Assembly (NCBI GenBank): GCA_963422445.2
Contig: OY729512.2
Coordinates: forward strand, 2,976,001 to 3,040,000
Reading direction: 5' to 3'
DNA: 64,000 nt
Source of the DNA: G963422445 sp963422445
Lineage (GTDB): Bacteria; Pseudomonadota; Alphaproteobacteria; Thalassobaculales; Thalassobaculaceae
This document shows, piece after piece, positions 46,921 through 56,430 of the stretch. Numbering within the stretch: position 1 is the first letter of the stretch; each line of letters opens with the position of its first letter. The position numbers and the translations under genes were made by a program. The notes under the pieces were generated by a model, which did no database searches, was not told where the DNA came from, and was given only the letters and a program-made list of their open reading frames with translations.

Positions 46921-47258
46921 TGGGATGAATTTCTGGTGTCGCTGGTGAGGATCGATGGGTGCTCGATAACGGGTTCGGCCGAGCTTGGAGAGTTCGTCGA
47001 GCTGGCGTGGTGGCGGCTGAATGGCCTGTTCTTGAATCGGGGCAGGGGCTGCATGCGATTCTCGAGCGTGCGCCGGATATCGCGCGGTCCGCAGTCGAGG
47101 CTGATGAGTTGCCGGACCTGTGAACTGCGAAAACGACCAGAGGGTGGCGGCATGACCGTCAACTATTCGGTGTAGTCCCGAAAGAAGGGCTACCGCGTCA
47201 AGAGAGGTGGAGTATACTTGGACGGGCAGGAAAGACCGGCCGGAGATCGACCCGCAAT
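46921..47258. other. No recognisable gene upstream of the glycosyltransferase
   Basis: About 340 bases. The leader of the glycosyltransferase gene (cggagatcgacccgcaat before ATG 47259) lies at its end. Nothing else identified. Confidence 0.35.
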
Positions 47259-48188
47259 ATGCCTGAAAATGAAGCCCCCCCAATATCGGTTGTTATTCCG
47301 ACCCGCAATGCCGAGGCGACCATAGAGACTGCCCTCGATTCGATCTTCGCGCAGGATTATGAGGGTTCGATCGAGGTCATCGTCGCCGACGGCTCGAACA
47401 CTCCGGCGACTGCCGCCCTGATTGGTGAACGCTACCCGTCGGTGCGGGTGGTTCCGAATCCGGAACGACTCACCGGATTCGGGGCAAACGCGGCGCTGCG
47501 GGCGGCGACCCGGGATATCATCGTGCGCTCCGACTCCCATGTGATGTTTCCACCGGAATATGTGCGCCGTGCGGTAGCGACGCTGACGAGAACGGGAGCG
47601 GCCAATGTCGGCGGCCGGCAACAATCGGTGGGAACCACGTTCTTCGAGAAGGCGGTGGCGCTCGCCATGAGCACGCCACTGGGGGTGGGCGACGCTAGTT
47701 ACCGTTTGGGAGGTCCCGAGGGACCCGTCGACACTGTCTTCCTTGGCACATTCCGGCGCGAGGCGCTGGAAGCCGTAGGGGGATACGATGGCACTTTGGC
47801 CCGCAATCAGGATTACGAACTGAATTGGCGGCTGCGCCAACGCGGGGAGACGGTGTGGTTCGATCCAGAGATTGTTGCATATTACCAGCCCCGCTCTACG
47901 CTGCGAAAGCTTGCTCGGCAGTATTTCGACTACGGTCGATGGAAGTCGGTGGTCCTGATGCGTCATCCGGCTTCGCTACGGCTGCGCCATCTGGCCGCGC
48001 CGCTATTGGTGCTGGGTTTGGCCGCTTCGGGGCTTTCGGCTCTGATCGACGCCCTCTGGGCGGCTTCGTTGCCGCTCGTCTACCTGTTCGTTCTGACACT
48101 CGGTGCCTTCGTGGTCGGCATTCGATGTCGCGCAAAGGCGGCCGTCCTGCTTCCGTTGGTCCTTGCCACTATGCACCTAGTGTCCTGA
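47259..48188 (+). CDS. Glycosyltransferase family 2, ExoA-like, C-terminus cut by J1
   Basis: 309 codons from ATG 47259. GT-A fold features: PPISVVIPTRNAEATIETAL (nucleotide-binding), IVADGSNTPAT, RSDSHVMFPPEYVRRA (D-x-D-like), and the acceptor motif NQDYELNWRLRQRGETVWF. C-terminal membrane segments (LAAPLLVLGLAASGLSALID, PLVYLFVLTLGAFVVG) anchor it to the inner membrane. The last residues LVS and the stop are read from J1, so the native tail of some 20-30 residues is missing. The ExoA-type enzymes add glucose to lipid-linked polysaccharide intermediates. It may retain activity. Confidence 0.82.
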   Translation: MPENEAPPISVVIPTRNAEATIETALDSIFAQDYEGSIEVIVADGSNTPATAALIGERYPSVRVVPNPERLTGFGANAALRAATRDIIVRSDSHVMFPPEYVRRAVATLTRTGAANVGGRQQSVGTTFFEKAVALAMSTPLGVGDASYRLGGPEGPVDTVFLGTFRREALEAVGGYDGTLARNQDYELNWRLRQRGETVWFDPEIVAYYQPRSTLRKLARQYFDYGRWKSVVLMRHPASLRLRHLAAPLLVLGLAASGLSALIDALWAASLPLVYLFVLTLGAFVVGIRCRAKAAVLLPLVLATMHLVS

Positions 48189-49357
48189 TTCCAAAGTTCG
48201 TACCGTTATGATGTTGCGGCTGCAGCGGTTTCGAGGGTCCTGAGGCAGAAGCGCTTGATGGACGCCAGGATTTCATCGGCTGTCTTGTGCCAGCGGAAGG
48301 GCTTGGGGTCCTCGTTGACGGTGTCGATGTACCCGGTGATCGCCTGCTCCAGCTCGACGGTCGATCGGTGAACCCCGCGCCGGATCTGCTTCTCTGTCAG
48401 ATCGGCGAAGAAGCGCTCGACTTGGTTGAGCCACGAGGCAGAGGTCGGGGTGAAGTGAACATGCCAGCGCGGTCGCCGGGCGAACCAGTCGCGGATCGTC
48501 TTCGTCTTGTGGGTCGAGTAGTTGTCCATGACGATGTGGATCTCGAGGTCGGGCGGCACGTTGGCCTCGACGTGATCCAGGAACTTGCGGAACTCCACGC
48601 TGCGGTGGCGCCGATAGCACTGTCCGATGACCTTGCCTGTGGCGACGTCAAGGGCTGCGAAGAGCGAGGTCGTGCCGTTGCGCTTGTAATCGTGAGTGCG
48701 CCGCTCGACCTGCCCCGGGCGCAGCGGCAGCAGCGGCTGGGTGCGATCGAGGGCCTGAACCTGCGATTTCTCGTCCACGCAGAGGACCATGGCATGCTGC
48801 GGCGGGTCCACGTAGAGCCCCACGATGTCGCGCGTCTTGTCCACGAAGTAGGGGTCTGCCGAGAGCTTGAAGGTCTCGCTCCTGTGCGGCTGAAGGGAAA
48901 AGGCTCGCCAGATGCGATTGACCGTCGACGGCGCATACCCCGTCGCCTGCGCCATCGAGCGCGTGCTCCATTGGGTCGCGTCACGAGGCTTCTCCTCAAG
49001 CGTCTTGCGCACCACCTCGGCCACGGCGTCGTCATCGATGCGCCGGGGACGGCCGGAGCGCGGCTCGTCGTCAAGCCCGTCAAGACGATGCTCTGCGAAG
49101 CGATTGCGCCACTTCCTGGCGGTCTGGCTGGTCACGCCCAGCACGCTCCCAATCTGCACATTGGTAAGCCCTTCGGCCGCCAGCAGCACGATGTGCGCCC
49201 GATCGGACAGGCCTCGCCAGACTTTGCGCCCGCGCGCCAGCCGCTCAAGCTCGTTGCGCTCGTCCGCGCTCAGCTTGATCTCCACCGAAAGTCGCATCAC
49301 CATGCCCCCCGAATCGACACCACCCCCTTAAAAATACGAACTTTGCGTACAGGACAC
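48180..49357 (-). mobile_element. IS630-family element J1, 1178 bp
   Basis: Ends gtgtcctgattccaaagttc at 48180 and ctttgcgtacaggacac at 49357 with TA on both sides. It differs from J2 at only three positions that I could find (near 48311, 48911 and 49331), so one was copied recently from the other. Left flank is the glycosyltransferase gene, right flank a Fic gene cut at its 5' side. Confidence 0.92.
48206..49303 (-). CDS. J1 transposase (IS630 family), intact
   Basis: 365 residues (or 363 from the second ATG). Two N-terminal helix-turn-helix parts (LTNVQIGSVLGVTSQTARKW; MAQATGYAPSTVNRIWRAF) and a DDE core with D in MVLCVDEKSQVQ, D in IHIVMDNYSTHKT and E in ASWLNQVERFF. Full-length and free of frameshifts, so likely active. 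Differs from the J2 protein by FRWH against FHWH near the C terminus. Confidence 0.92.
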   Translation of the reverse strand: MVMRLSVEIKLSADERNELERLARGRKVWRGLSDRAHIVLLAAEGLTNVQIGSVLGVTSQTARKWRNRFAEHRLDGLDDEPRSGRPRRIDDDAVAEVVRKTLEEKPRDATQWSTRSMAQATGYAPSTVNRIWRAFSLQPHRSETFKLSADPYFVDKTRDIVGLYVDPPQHAMVLCVDEKSQVQALDRTQPLLPLRPGQVERRTHDYKRNGTTSLFAALDVATGKVIGQCYRRHRSVEFRKFLDHVEANVPPDLEIHIVMDNYSTHKTKTIRDWFARRPRWHVHFTPTSASWLNQVERFFADLTEKQIRRGVHRSTVELEQAITGYIDTVNEDPKPFRWHKTADEILASIKRFCLRTLETAAAATS

Positions 49358-49359
49358 TA

Positions 49360-50049
49360 GACATTCGCAACACGCCGGGAACGGCGTTGGTGAACGATGC
49401 AACCCAGCAGGTCATCTACACGCCGCCGGAGGGAGAGGACGTTCTCCGGAGCAAGCTCGCCAATTGGCAGCGCTACATTCACGAGGCCGAGGAGATCGAC
49501 CCGCTGATCCGCCTTGCGGTCATGCATTATCAGTTCGAGGCGATCCATCCGTTCGTCGACGGAAACGGCCGGACCGGACGCGTGCTGAACCTGCTCTATC
49601 TCGTCGACAAGGGTCTGCTCGACGTTCCCGTCCTTTATCTCAGCCGGCACATCATCCGGAACAAGGCGCTCTACTACCGGTATCTACTTGAGGTGACGAC
49701 CCGACAGGACTGGGAAGCATGGATACTCTTCATTCTGGAGGTTGTCAGAACGACGGCGGAATGGACGACGGCGAAAATCCGCGCGATCCGGGAGCTTCTC
49801 GACGAGACGGGCGCCGCAATTCGACAGAGGATGCCGAAGATCTACTCCCGGGAGCTGGCGGAACTGATCTTCGTGAATCCCTACTGCCGGATCGGCGACG
49901 TGGTCAAAGCGGATATCGCCAAGCGTCAGACCGCCGCCGTCTACCTGAAAGCCCTCGCAGCTGAAGGTCTCCTTGAGGAGATCAAGGCGGGGCGCGAGAA
50001 CCTGTACACCAACCCGCCGCTCCTGGCGCTTCTGGCCGAGCGCGAGTGA
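49360..50049 (+). pseudogene. Fic-family AMP-transferase gene, 5' part lost at J1
   Basis: The open frame begins in the J1 junction (DIRNTPGTALVNDATQQVIY) and ends at 50049. The Fic motif HPFVDGNGRTGR is complete, with the flap PEGEDVL upstream and a C-terminal winged-helix (CRIGDVVKADIAKRQTAAVY) as in the common FIC_N-FIC-wHTH proteins. The N-terminal domain that carries the inhibitory helix of such proteins is absent. Expected full length is about 370 residues; 229 codons remain. A TTG at 49387 could still start a truncated product. K lies 13 bases after the stop. Confidence 0.8.
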
Positions 50050-50062
50050 CTATACGCAACGC

Positions 50063-51518
50063 CAGCAATTCTCCTTTTGGAGTTATCGGGGGTTTTCAAA
50101 GGCTTGGAGATGTGATTCAAGCTGTTGTATGAAGCGTCTTGAACGATATATAGAAGTGGTGGGGAAGCGGTGCGCGGCGTTGCCCGACAAGCGCTCGGGA
50201 AGCAACACGCGCTATACCATGAGAGACATCGGGCTTGCGGCGTTTTCGGTGTTTTTCGTGCAGAGCCCGTCGTTTCTGGCGCATCAGCGCCTGCTGTCGG
50301 CGCAGCGCGGCGCTTCGAACGCCGGGACGCTGTTCGGCATGGAGCGGGTTCCGTGCGACAGCCATATCCGGCGGATGCTGGATGGGGCGCCGACGGATCA
50401 TTTCGACGCGGTGTTTCCGGCGCTTGTCGATGACCTGGATGGCGCCGGCGCCTTGTCGGGTCTGCGCTGCCTGGACGATCGGGTGTTGATCGCGCTGGAC
50501 GGCTCGGAGCATTTCCGTTCCGGCACGATCCACTGCGCGCACTGCTCGACGCGCCGGCGGGGCGAGGAGGTGGAGTATTTCCACAGCTTTGTCGGCGCCG
50601 CTCTGGTGGCGCCGGGGCAGCGCCGCGCCTTGCCTCTGGCGCCGGAGTTCGTGCGCCCGCAAGACGGCTCGGCGAAGCAGGACTGCGAGAGCCGCGCGGC
50701 GCAGCGCTGGCTGGCCCGCCTGGGGCCTTGTGTGGCCGGGCTGAGACCGGTCTATCTGGGCGACGATCTCTATTCCCGCCAGCCGATCTGCGAGGCGGTG
50801 CGCGCCGCGGGCGGGAGCTTCATCTTCGTGTGCAAGCCGTCCAGCCACAAGACGTTGAGCGAATACACCCATGGCGTCGTGCTGGACGAGGTGTGCCAGA
50901 CCGTGGGCAGGGGCGCGGCCAGGCGCCGCCATCGCTATCGCTGGATGAATGGCGTGCCGCTGCGCGACGGCGCCGACGCGCTCGCCGTCAACTGGCTGGA
51001 GGTCGAGATCGCCAAGCCCGACGGCAAGGTGACCTACCGCAACAGCTTCGTCACCGACCTTGCCGTCACGCGAGACACCGCCGCCGCCATCGCCGCCTGC
51101 GGGCGTGCCCGCTGGAAGATCGAGAACGAGACCTTCAACGTCCTGAAGACCAACGGCTACAACCTCGAACACAATTTCGGGCATGGCAGCCAGACACTGG
51201 CCAGCATCCTGGTCGTGCTCAATCTGCTGGCCTTCGCCCTGCACACGGCCTGCGACCTGATCGAAGCATCCTGGCGGCGGGCGCGGCACGCACTCGGAGC
51301 CCGAAGGCGCCTGTTCGAGCACATCCGCACGATCACCGCCTACCATGTCTTCGCGTCATGGGCAGTCCTCATGAAAACCGTCATCACGGGCCTCCCCCCT
51401 CCCGCAAACGCCTGATCCCCGGCCCCCGCGCCAAGCCCATCCCTCCAACCGCAAAACCGCCAAAAAACCAACACGAAAGGCCGCAATGCAACGAAAAACG
51501 CCATAAGGAGAATTGCTG
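50063..51518 (+). mobile_element. Insertion element K, 1456 bp, with 9-bp target duplication
   Basis: Ends cagcaattctccttttgg at 50063 and the inverse ccataaggagaattgctg ending at 51518. acgcaacgc is duplicated at 50054-50062 and 51519-51527. One plus-strand transposase gene. Family not certain (ISNCY or a distant IS4-type group). Confidence 0.9.
50129..51415 (+). CDS. K transposase, intact
   Basis: 428 residues from ATG 50129 (MKRLERYIEVVGKRCAALPD). Candidate catalytic acids: D in VLIALDGSEHFRSG, D in VYLGDDLYSRQP and E in RARWKIENETFNVLKTNGYN, followed by HNFGHGSQTLASIL. The IENETFN...NFGHG block is also found in the decayed remnant at 15040-15402. Cys pair CAHCSTRR suggests a metal knuckle near residue 140. 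Free of frameshifts. Confidence 0.82.
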   Translation: MKRLERYIEVVGKRCAALPDKRSGSNTRYTMRDIGLAAFSVFFVQSPSFLAHQRLLSAQRGASNAGTLFGMERVPCDSHIRRMLDGAPTDHFDAVFPALVDDLDGAGALSGLRCLDDRVLIALDGSEHFRSGTIHCAHCSTRRRGEEVEYFHSFVGAALVAPGQRRALPLAPEFVRPQDGSAKQDCESRAAQRWLARLGPCVAGLRPVYLGDDLYSRQPICEAVRAAGGSFIFVCKPSSHKTLSEYTHGVVLDEVCQTVGRGAARRRHRYRWMNGVPLRDGADALAVNWLEVEIAKPDGKVTYRNSFVTDLAVTRDTAAAIAACGRARWKIENETFNVLKTNGYNLEHNFGHGSQTLASILVVLNLLAFALHTACDLIEASWRRARHALGARRRLFEHIRTITAYHVFASWAVLMKTVITGLPPPANA

Positions 51519-51694
51519 ACGCAACGCGGCGGCATCTTGACGGCGCCTGCATGCTGTTGATCGGTGCGTGGGTAAGATGCCAAGTTCTTACACCACCTGG
51601 GGGGACACAACCCCGACGGATGTCCTCTATGCGAGAACATGGCTTGGCCACAGGCCAAGCCGGTCCCGATCGACGAGCACGACGTCATGCTCTA
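51519..51694. other. Short segment between K and J2, no gene seen
   Basis: Continuation of the DNA that K entered (starting with the second acgcaacgc). It has no open frame with recognisable features. Confidence 0.4.
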
Positions 51695-52872
51695 GTGTCC
51701 TGATTCCAAAGTTCGTACCGTTATGATGTTGCGGCTGCAGCGGTTTCGAGGGTCCTGAGGCAGAAGCGCTTGATGGACGCCAGGATTTCATCGGCTGTCT
51801 TGTGCCAGTGGAAGGGCTTGGGGTCCTCGTTGACGGTGTCGATGTACCCGGTGATCGCCTGCTCCAGCTCGACGGTCGATCGGTGAACCCCGCGCCGGAT
51901 CTGCTTCTCTGTCAGATCGGCGAAGAAGCGCTCGACTTGGTTGAGCCACGAGGCAGAGGTCGGGGTGAAGTGAACATGCCAGCGCGGTCGCCGGGCGAAC
52001 CAGTCGCGGATCGTCTTCGTCTTGTGGGTCGAGTAGTTGTCCATGACGATGTGGATCTCGAGGTCGGGCGGCACGTTGGCCTCGACGTGATCCAGGAACT
52101 TGCGGAACTCCACGCTGCGGTGGCGCCGATAGCACTGTCCGATGACCTTGCCTGTGGCGACGTCAAGGGCTGCGAAGAGCGAGGTCGTGCCGTTGCGCTT
52201 GTAATCGTGAGTGCGCCGCTCGACCTGCCCCGGGCGCAGCGGCAGCAGCGGCTGGGTGCGATCGAGGGCCTGAACCTGCGATTTCTCGTCCACGCAGAGG
52301 ACCATGGCATGCTGCGGCGGGTCCACGTAGAGCCCCACGATGTCGCGCGTCTTGTCCACGAAGTAGGGGTCTGCCGAGAGCTTGAAGGTCTCGCTCCTGT
52401 GCGGCTGAAGGGAAAAGGCTCGCCAGATGCGGTTGACCGTCGACGGCGCATACCCCGTCGCCTGCGCCATCGAGCGCGTGCTCCATTGGGTCGCGTCACG
52501 AGGCTTCTCCTCAAGCGTCTTGCGCACCACCTCGGCCACGGCGTCGTCATCGATGCGCCGGGGACGGCCGGAGCGCGGCTCGTCGTCAAGCCCGTCAAGA
52601 CGATGCTCTGCGAAGCGATTGCGCCACTTCCTGGCGGTCTGGCTGGTCACGCCCAGCACGCTCCCAATCTGCACATTGGTAAGCCCTTCGGCCGCCAGCA
52701 GCACGATGTGCGCCCGATCGGACAGGCCTCGCCAGACTTTGCGCCCGCGCGCCAGCCGCTCAAGCTCGTTGCGCTCGTCCGCGCTCAGCTTGATCTCCAC
52801 CGAAAGTCGCATCACCATGCCCCCCGAATCGACACCACCCCCTTAACAATACGAACTTTGCGTACAGGACAC
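51695..52872 (-). mobile_element. IS630-family element J2, 1178 bp
   Basis: Same ends as J1; TA at 51693-51694 and 52873-52874. Same orientation as J1, 3.5 kb apart, so the two could recombine and remove the Fic-K segment or move it as a unit. Confidence 0.92.
51721..52818 (-). CDS. J2 transposase (IS630 family), intact
   Basis: 365 residues, one residue different from the J1 protein as far as I can see. Same helix-turn-helix and DDE motifs: VLCVDEKSQVQ, IHIVMDNYSTHKT, SWLNQVERFF. Likely active. Confidence 0.92.
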   Translation of the reverse strand: MVMRLSVEIKLSADERNELERLARGRKVWRGLSDRAHIVLLAAEGLTNVQIGSVLGVTSQTARKWRNRFAEHRLDGLDDEPRSGRPRRIDDDAVAEVVRKTLEEKPRDATQWSTRSMAQATGYAPSTVNRIWRAFSLQPHRSETFKLSADPYFVDKTRDIVGLYVDPPQHAMVLCVDEKSQVQALDRTQPLLPLRPGQVERRTHDYKRNGTTSLFAALDVATGKVIGQCYRRHRSVEFRKFLDHVEANVPPDLEIHIVMDNYSTHKTKTIRDWFARRPRWHVHFTPTSASWLNQVERFFADLTEKQIRRGVHRSTVELEQAITGYIDTVNEDPKPFHWHKTADEILASIKRFCLRTLETAAAATS

Positions 52873-53057
52873 TAGCCTGGGGTATCGGTTTCTTCCTTCC
52901 GGTCCGAGACAAGGCCCGGTGGAGACAAGCTTCGGAAATGTGAACCGATGTGCACAAGCTACTCGCAGTCGATGTACTGAGCTACTCCCCGGAATTCGGA
53001 CAGTGCTGTAAGCTACTGCTTTGGTGTCTGCTGGCTTTGATCGAGAGGAGATCAGCA

Positions 53058-53246
53058 ATGACGAAGCGTAAGCAGCACAAGCCCGCGTTCAAGGCGCGCG
53101 TTGCCCTTGAAGCCCTGAAGGGCGCGCGGACGGTTGGCGCGTTGGCGGGCCGGTTCGAGATCCACCCGACGATGATCCATCAACGGAAAAAAGCGCTGCT
53201 CGAAGGAGCGCCGGAGATGTTCCAGCGTGGCCGCGGTTCTGTGTAG
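53058..53246 (+). CDS. P orfA (IS3-family helix-turn-helix protein)
   Basis: 62 residues: MTKRKQHKPAFKARVALEAL, RTVGALAGRFEIHPTMIHQR, KKALLEGAPEMFQRGRGS, a typical IS3 OrfA, with agaggagatcagca ahead of the ATG. The TAG at 53244 is probably premature (OrfA proteins are usually near 90-100 residues and carry a leucine zipper, LHAKIGALTVERDFLEQGL, encoded just beyond the stop). Confidence 0.75.
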   Translation: MTKRKQHKPAFKARVALEALKGARTVGALAGRFEIHPTMIHQRKKALLEGAPEMFQRGRGSV

Positions 53247-54229
53247 CCAGAGGTTGATCCTGCTCGGATCAAGGAGCTCCACGCCAAGATCGGCGCGCTG
53301 ACGGTGGAACGGGATTTTTTGGAACAAGGGCTGCGTCTGCTTTCCGGCAAGAGCGCAAGGCAATGATCCGGCCCGGCCATGCCGGTTCGTCGCGATCGGT
53401 CGTTCGCCGTTCTATCATCCGGCGAGAGCCCGGAGACCCTCGCCCTGATGGCAATGATCGAGCGTCAGTTCCTGGAGGCGCCGTTCTACGGCGCCCGGCA
53501 GATGACATGACGTCTGCCGGGCAGAAGGGCATCGGGTGAACCTCAAACGGGTGCGCCGGCTGATGCCGATCGACCGGCAGCCGCGGACGCGCATTCCCGC
53601 CAAGGGGCACAAGCTTTACCCGTATCTACTGCGAGGTGTCGGTATCGCGCGTCCGAACCAGCTGTGGTGCGCCGATATCACATCCATCCCGCTGGCCAAG
53701 GGCTTCCTCTATCTGGTGGCGATCATGGACTGGTGGAGCCGCAAGGTCCTGGCCCTGGCGTGTGTCGAACACCATGGACGTGCAGGTCTGCGTCGATGCG
53801 CTGGATGACGCGCTGGGCCACTATGGCCCGCCGGAGATCGTCAACACCGACCAGGGCAGCCAGGTCACCTCGTAGGTGTGGACGCAGCGGCTGAAAGCGG
53901 CCGGTGTGCGCCTCTCGATAGACGGGCGCGGCCGGGTCCTCGACACCATCCTCATCGAACGGCTGTGGCGCTCGCTGAAATACGAGTGCATCTATCTGTA
54001 TGCCTTCTCCGGCGGCCGGGAGGCCCGCCAGGGGATCGGTGACTGGATGACCGTCTACACCGACCGGCGCCCTCATGCCGCGCATGGCGGCGAGACGCCG
54101 GTCGGTGTCTATCGACAAAGGCTGTCGGCCTCCGGCCCGGGGTTGCGCCCGGAACTCCATCCGACAGCCCTGGTAGCGCGTAACGAGTGCAAAATAAAAC
54201 CCGACCGGCAGGCCCGGACTGTAGCTTAA
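53247..54229 (+). pseudogene. P orfB (IS3-family integrase-like transposase), broken
   Basis: Fragments in several frames: LHAKIGALTVERDFL, VNLKRVRRLMPIDRQPRTRI, PNQLWCADITSIPLAKGFLY (first Asp), NTDQGSQVTS followed by a TAG (second Asp), and after it VWTQRLKAAGVRLSIDGRGR, LIERLWRSLKYECIYLYAF (Glu). Matches the IS3 rve domain order. Several shifts and stops; inactive. Confidence 0.85.
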
Positions 54230-54298
54230 GTTACGTCCGAAACTGTCCAACGATTGGGGAGTAGCTCAGTCAGATACCTTACCGCACAGCGACCGCAC

Positions 54299-55129
54299 TC
54301 ACGCCGGCTTGTCGCCACAAACGGTCACGCGATAACCATGACGTAACTGCGGATAATAGTCCCAGACTGTGCGGTGCTGAACACAGCGATTATCCCAGAA
54401 CGCCACCGATTTTTCCCGCCAGCGGAATCGACAATGGAACTCGGGTGTCGCAATATGGTCATAGAGCATTTGCAGAACCGCATCGCTCTCCCGCGGGTTC
54501 AGTCCTTCGATGCGACTCGTGAAATTTTCATTGATAAACAGACATTTGCGGCCAGTCTCCGGATGCGTGCGGACGACCGGATGCAAGGCCTCGGGATAGC
54601 TGTTGCGCCCGTCGCGCAGATCCCCTCTGTGGCCGAAACGATCGCGATGCACCCGCGCCGATTCATGCCACGCGTGCAAATTGCCGATGAACGCCTTGAC
54701 CGGTTCGGACAACGCGTTGTAGGCCGCATACATGCTGGCGAACATGGTGTCGCCGCCGACCTCGGGAATGGTGTGAAGATGCAGGATGCTGCCCATCGGC
54801 GGCTCTACATCACAGGAGACATCCGAATGCCATTTCATGCCGGCGACCACCTTCGATTTCTCATCGGCATGAATCACCAGGATCTCCGGATTGCCGTCGA
54901 TCTTTTGCGCCGATGGATGGATATGAAGCGGCCCGAAACGCCGCCCGAAGGCCTTGTGGTCTTCGAATGTCATCTCCTGGTCCCTGAAAAAAACCACTCC
55001 GTGTTCCATTAGAGCCTCACGAACATCAATAAATACTGCCTCGTCGAGCGGCTTCGAAAGATCCACGCCTTCGACTTCGGCACCGACAACCGGACTGACC
55101 GGTTTCACCGTGATGGTCTCATAAGGCAT
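54299..55129 (-). CDS. TauD/TfdA-family Fe(II)/2-oxoglutarate dioxygenase
   Basis: 276 residues from ATG 55129, with aggagagcaatgac before it. Jelly-roll family motifs: FFRDQEMTFEDHKAFGRRFG, iron ligands His101 and Asp103 in KWHSDVSCD, distal His252 in DNRCVQHRTVWDYY, and Arg267 for 2-oxoglutarate in HGYRVTV. Enzymes of this family hydroxylate sulfonates, aryloxyacetates, amino acids and others. It follows a deaminating flavin oxidase gene after 28 bases. Intact counterpart of the broken TauD at 21633-22545, to which it is clearly related (RTHPETGRKCLFINENF). Confidence 0.88.
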   Translation of the reverse strand: MPYETITVKPVSPVVGAEVEGVDLSKPLDEAVFIDVREALMEHGVVFFRDQEMTFEDHKAFGRRFGPLHIHPSAQKIDGNPEILVIHADEKSKVVAGMKWHSDVSCDVEPPMGSILHLHTIPEVGGDTMFASMYAAYNALSEPVKAFIGNLHAWHESARVHRDRFGHRGDLRDGRNSYPEALHPVVRTHPETGRKCLFINENFTSRIEGLNPRESDAVLQMLYDHIATPEFHCRFRWREKSVAFWDNRCVQHRTVWDYYPQLRHGYRVTVCGDKPA

Positions 55130-55157
55130 GTCATTGCTCTCCTGTCGCGCAGGCCTA

Positions 55158-56417
55158 TCACCGGCCGAAACGGTCGATCCGGTACGGTGCCATGTCAATA
55201 TTTGGACGCTCGCCGACCGCAAGTGTCGCGATCAGGCGTCCGGTCATCGGTGCGCCGGTCAGGCCGAGATGTCCATGTCCGAACCCATAATATAGGCCGC
55301 GGAAACCCGGCACCTCACCGATATACGGAACCGAATCCGGCGGCGACGGCCGGCGTCCCATCCAGGCTTCGGTTGATTCGGTGTTGATGTTCGGCAGCAA
55401 CGCCTTGGTATGGCGCGCGAACACCTGCGCTCGGCGATAGTTCGGCGCGGCATCAATACCGGCAAATTCCGCCGTCCCGGCACTGCGAACGCCCATCTCC
55501 ATGGAACTTGCGACGAAAACGTTGTCGGTGTCATGGACCGAATGCGACAGCGAAATGCCTGGATTGGTAAAGACCAGGTGATAGCCTCGCTCCGCCTCAA
55601 GCATGACGCGAACCCCGAGCGGCTCGAGCAGACGGGCCGACCAGACACCCGCGGTCAGGACAACCGTGGCATAGGTCGCTGTGCCCTCGTCGGTCTCGAT
55701 GCCGTAACCGCCATCCGAAAGCGGACGGATGCGCCCGACTTCGGTCCGGGAAATCGTGACACCGTGGTTCTGGGCCTTGTTGGCAAGCACCTTCCCCAGG
55801 CGCCCTGGATTCACAGATCGTCCCTGGTCCCTGATCACCATCGCCGACTTTATGTCTGGCGAGACTTCCGGCTCGATCTCCCGCAACTCGTCACCGGACA
55901 GCACTTCGGCAGGCACACCGCGTTCCCGGCGCAAGCGCCAGGCCAGATTGTCCGGACTGACGCCACCGGGCTTGCGCGAGACATGAAGATAATAGCAATC
56001 CTGAACCAGAGCTTCCTCACCGGTTCCGGCAAGAAGCTGATGATAAAGATCGAGGTTCGGCCGGTTGACCGCCATCATCGCATCGGCGATCTTCGGTAGC
56101 CGGGACTCGGACCCTGCCTTCAGGAACTCCATCAACCAGGGCGTCAGGTGCGGCATATAGGCCCAGCGAACCGAAAGCGGGCCTTTCGGATCGAACAGCC
56201 ATTTCGGGATGTTCTTCCAGATGCCCGGCATCGATTGCGGTACGCAAGACCAGGGCGAAATCACACCGGCATTTCCGTAACTGGTCGCCTCGGCCGGTCC
56301 GTCGCGGTCAACGAGGTGGACTTTGAAGCCGCGTTCCTGAAACGCCAGGGCCGTACAGATACCCACAATCCCGGCCCCGATAACGATGGCATCGTGTGAC
56401 ACTGCGCTCCTGGTCAT
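55158..56417 (-). CDS. FAD-dependent amino-acid dehydrogenase/oxidase (DadA-like, DAO family)
   Basis: About 419 residues from ATG 56417 (gaggtggga before it). FAD motif VIGAGIVGICTA near the N terminus, DAO-family blocks TSYGNAGVISPWSCVPQSMP, YHLVFTNPGISLSHSVHDTD, and C-terminal PYIGEVPGFRGLYYGFGHGH with GLTGAP. DadA-type enzymes deaminate D-amino acids or related imines at the membrane. It lies between a gamma-glutamyltransferase remnant (13 bases upstream) and TauD, as one minus-strand operon. A longer frame to 56579 has no family sequence. Confidence 0.87.
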   Translation of the reverse strand: MTRSAVSHDAIVIGAGIVGICTALAFQERGFKVHLVDRDGPAEATSYGNAGVISPWSCVPQSMPGIWKNIPKWLFDPKGPLSVRWAYMPHLTPWLMEFLKAGSESRLPKIADAMMAVNRPNLDLYHQLLAGTGEEALVQDCYYLHVSRKPGGVSPDNLAWRLRRERGVPAEVLSGDELREIEPEVSPDIKSAMVIRDQGRSVNPGRLGKVLANKAQNHGVTISRTEVGRIRPLSDGGYGIETDEGTATYATVVLTAGVWSARLLEPLGVRVMLEAERGYHLVFTNPGISLSHSVHDTDNVFVASSMEMGVRSAGTAEFAGIDAAPNYRRAQVFARHTKALLPNINTESTEAWMGRRPSPPDSVPYIGEVPGFRGLYYGFGHGHLGLTGAPMTGRLIATLAVGERPNIDMAPYRIDRFGR

Positions 56418-56430
56418 TCCCACCTCCGAT

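Larger units (their letters stand above)
52978..54268 (+). mobile_element. IS3-family element P, degenerate
   Basis: Inverted repeats tgagctactcccc at 52978 and ggggagtagctca ending at 54268, with further matching bases inside (cggacag / ctgtcc). An orfA-orfB arrangement lies between. No clear target duplication. Confidence 0.8.

Noticed and set aside
48287..49360. A 357-codon plus-strand frame, repeated at 51802-52875
   Set aside because: Antisense to the J transposases; duplicated only because the IS is.
54252..54300. tRNA-like 5' end (ggggagtagctcagtcag)
   Set aside because: The word is the terminal inverted repeat of IS3 element P (compare 52978), and no anticodon arm, T arm or acceptor match follows.
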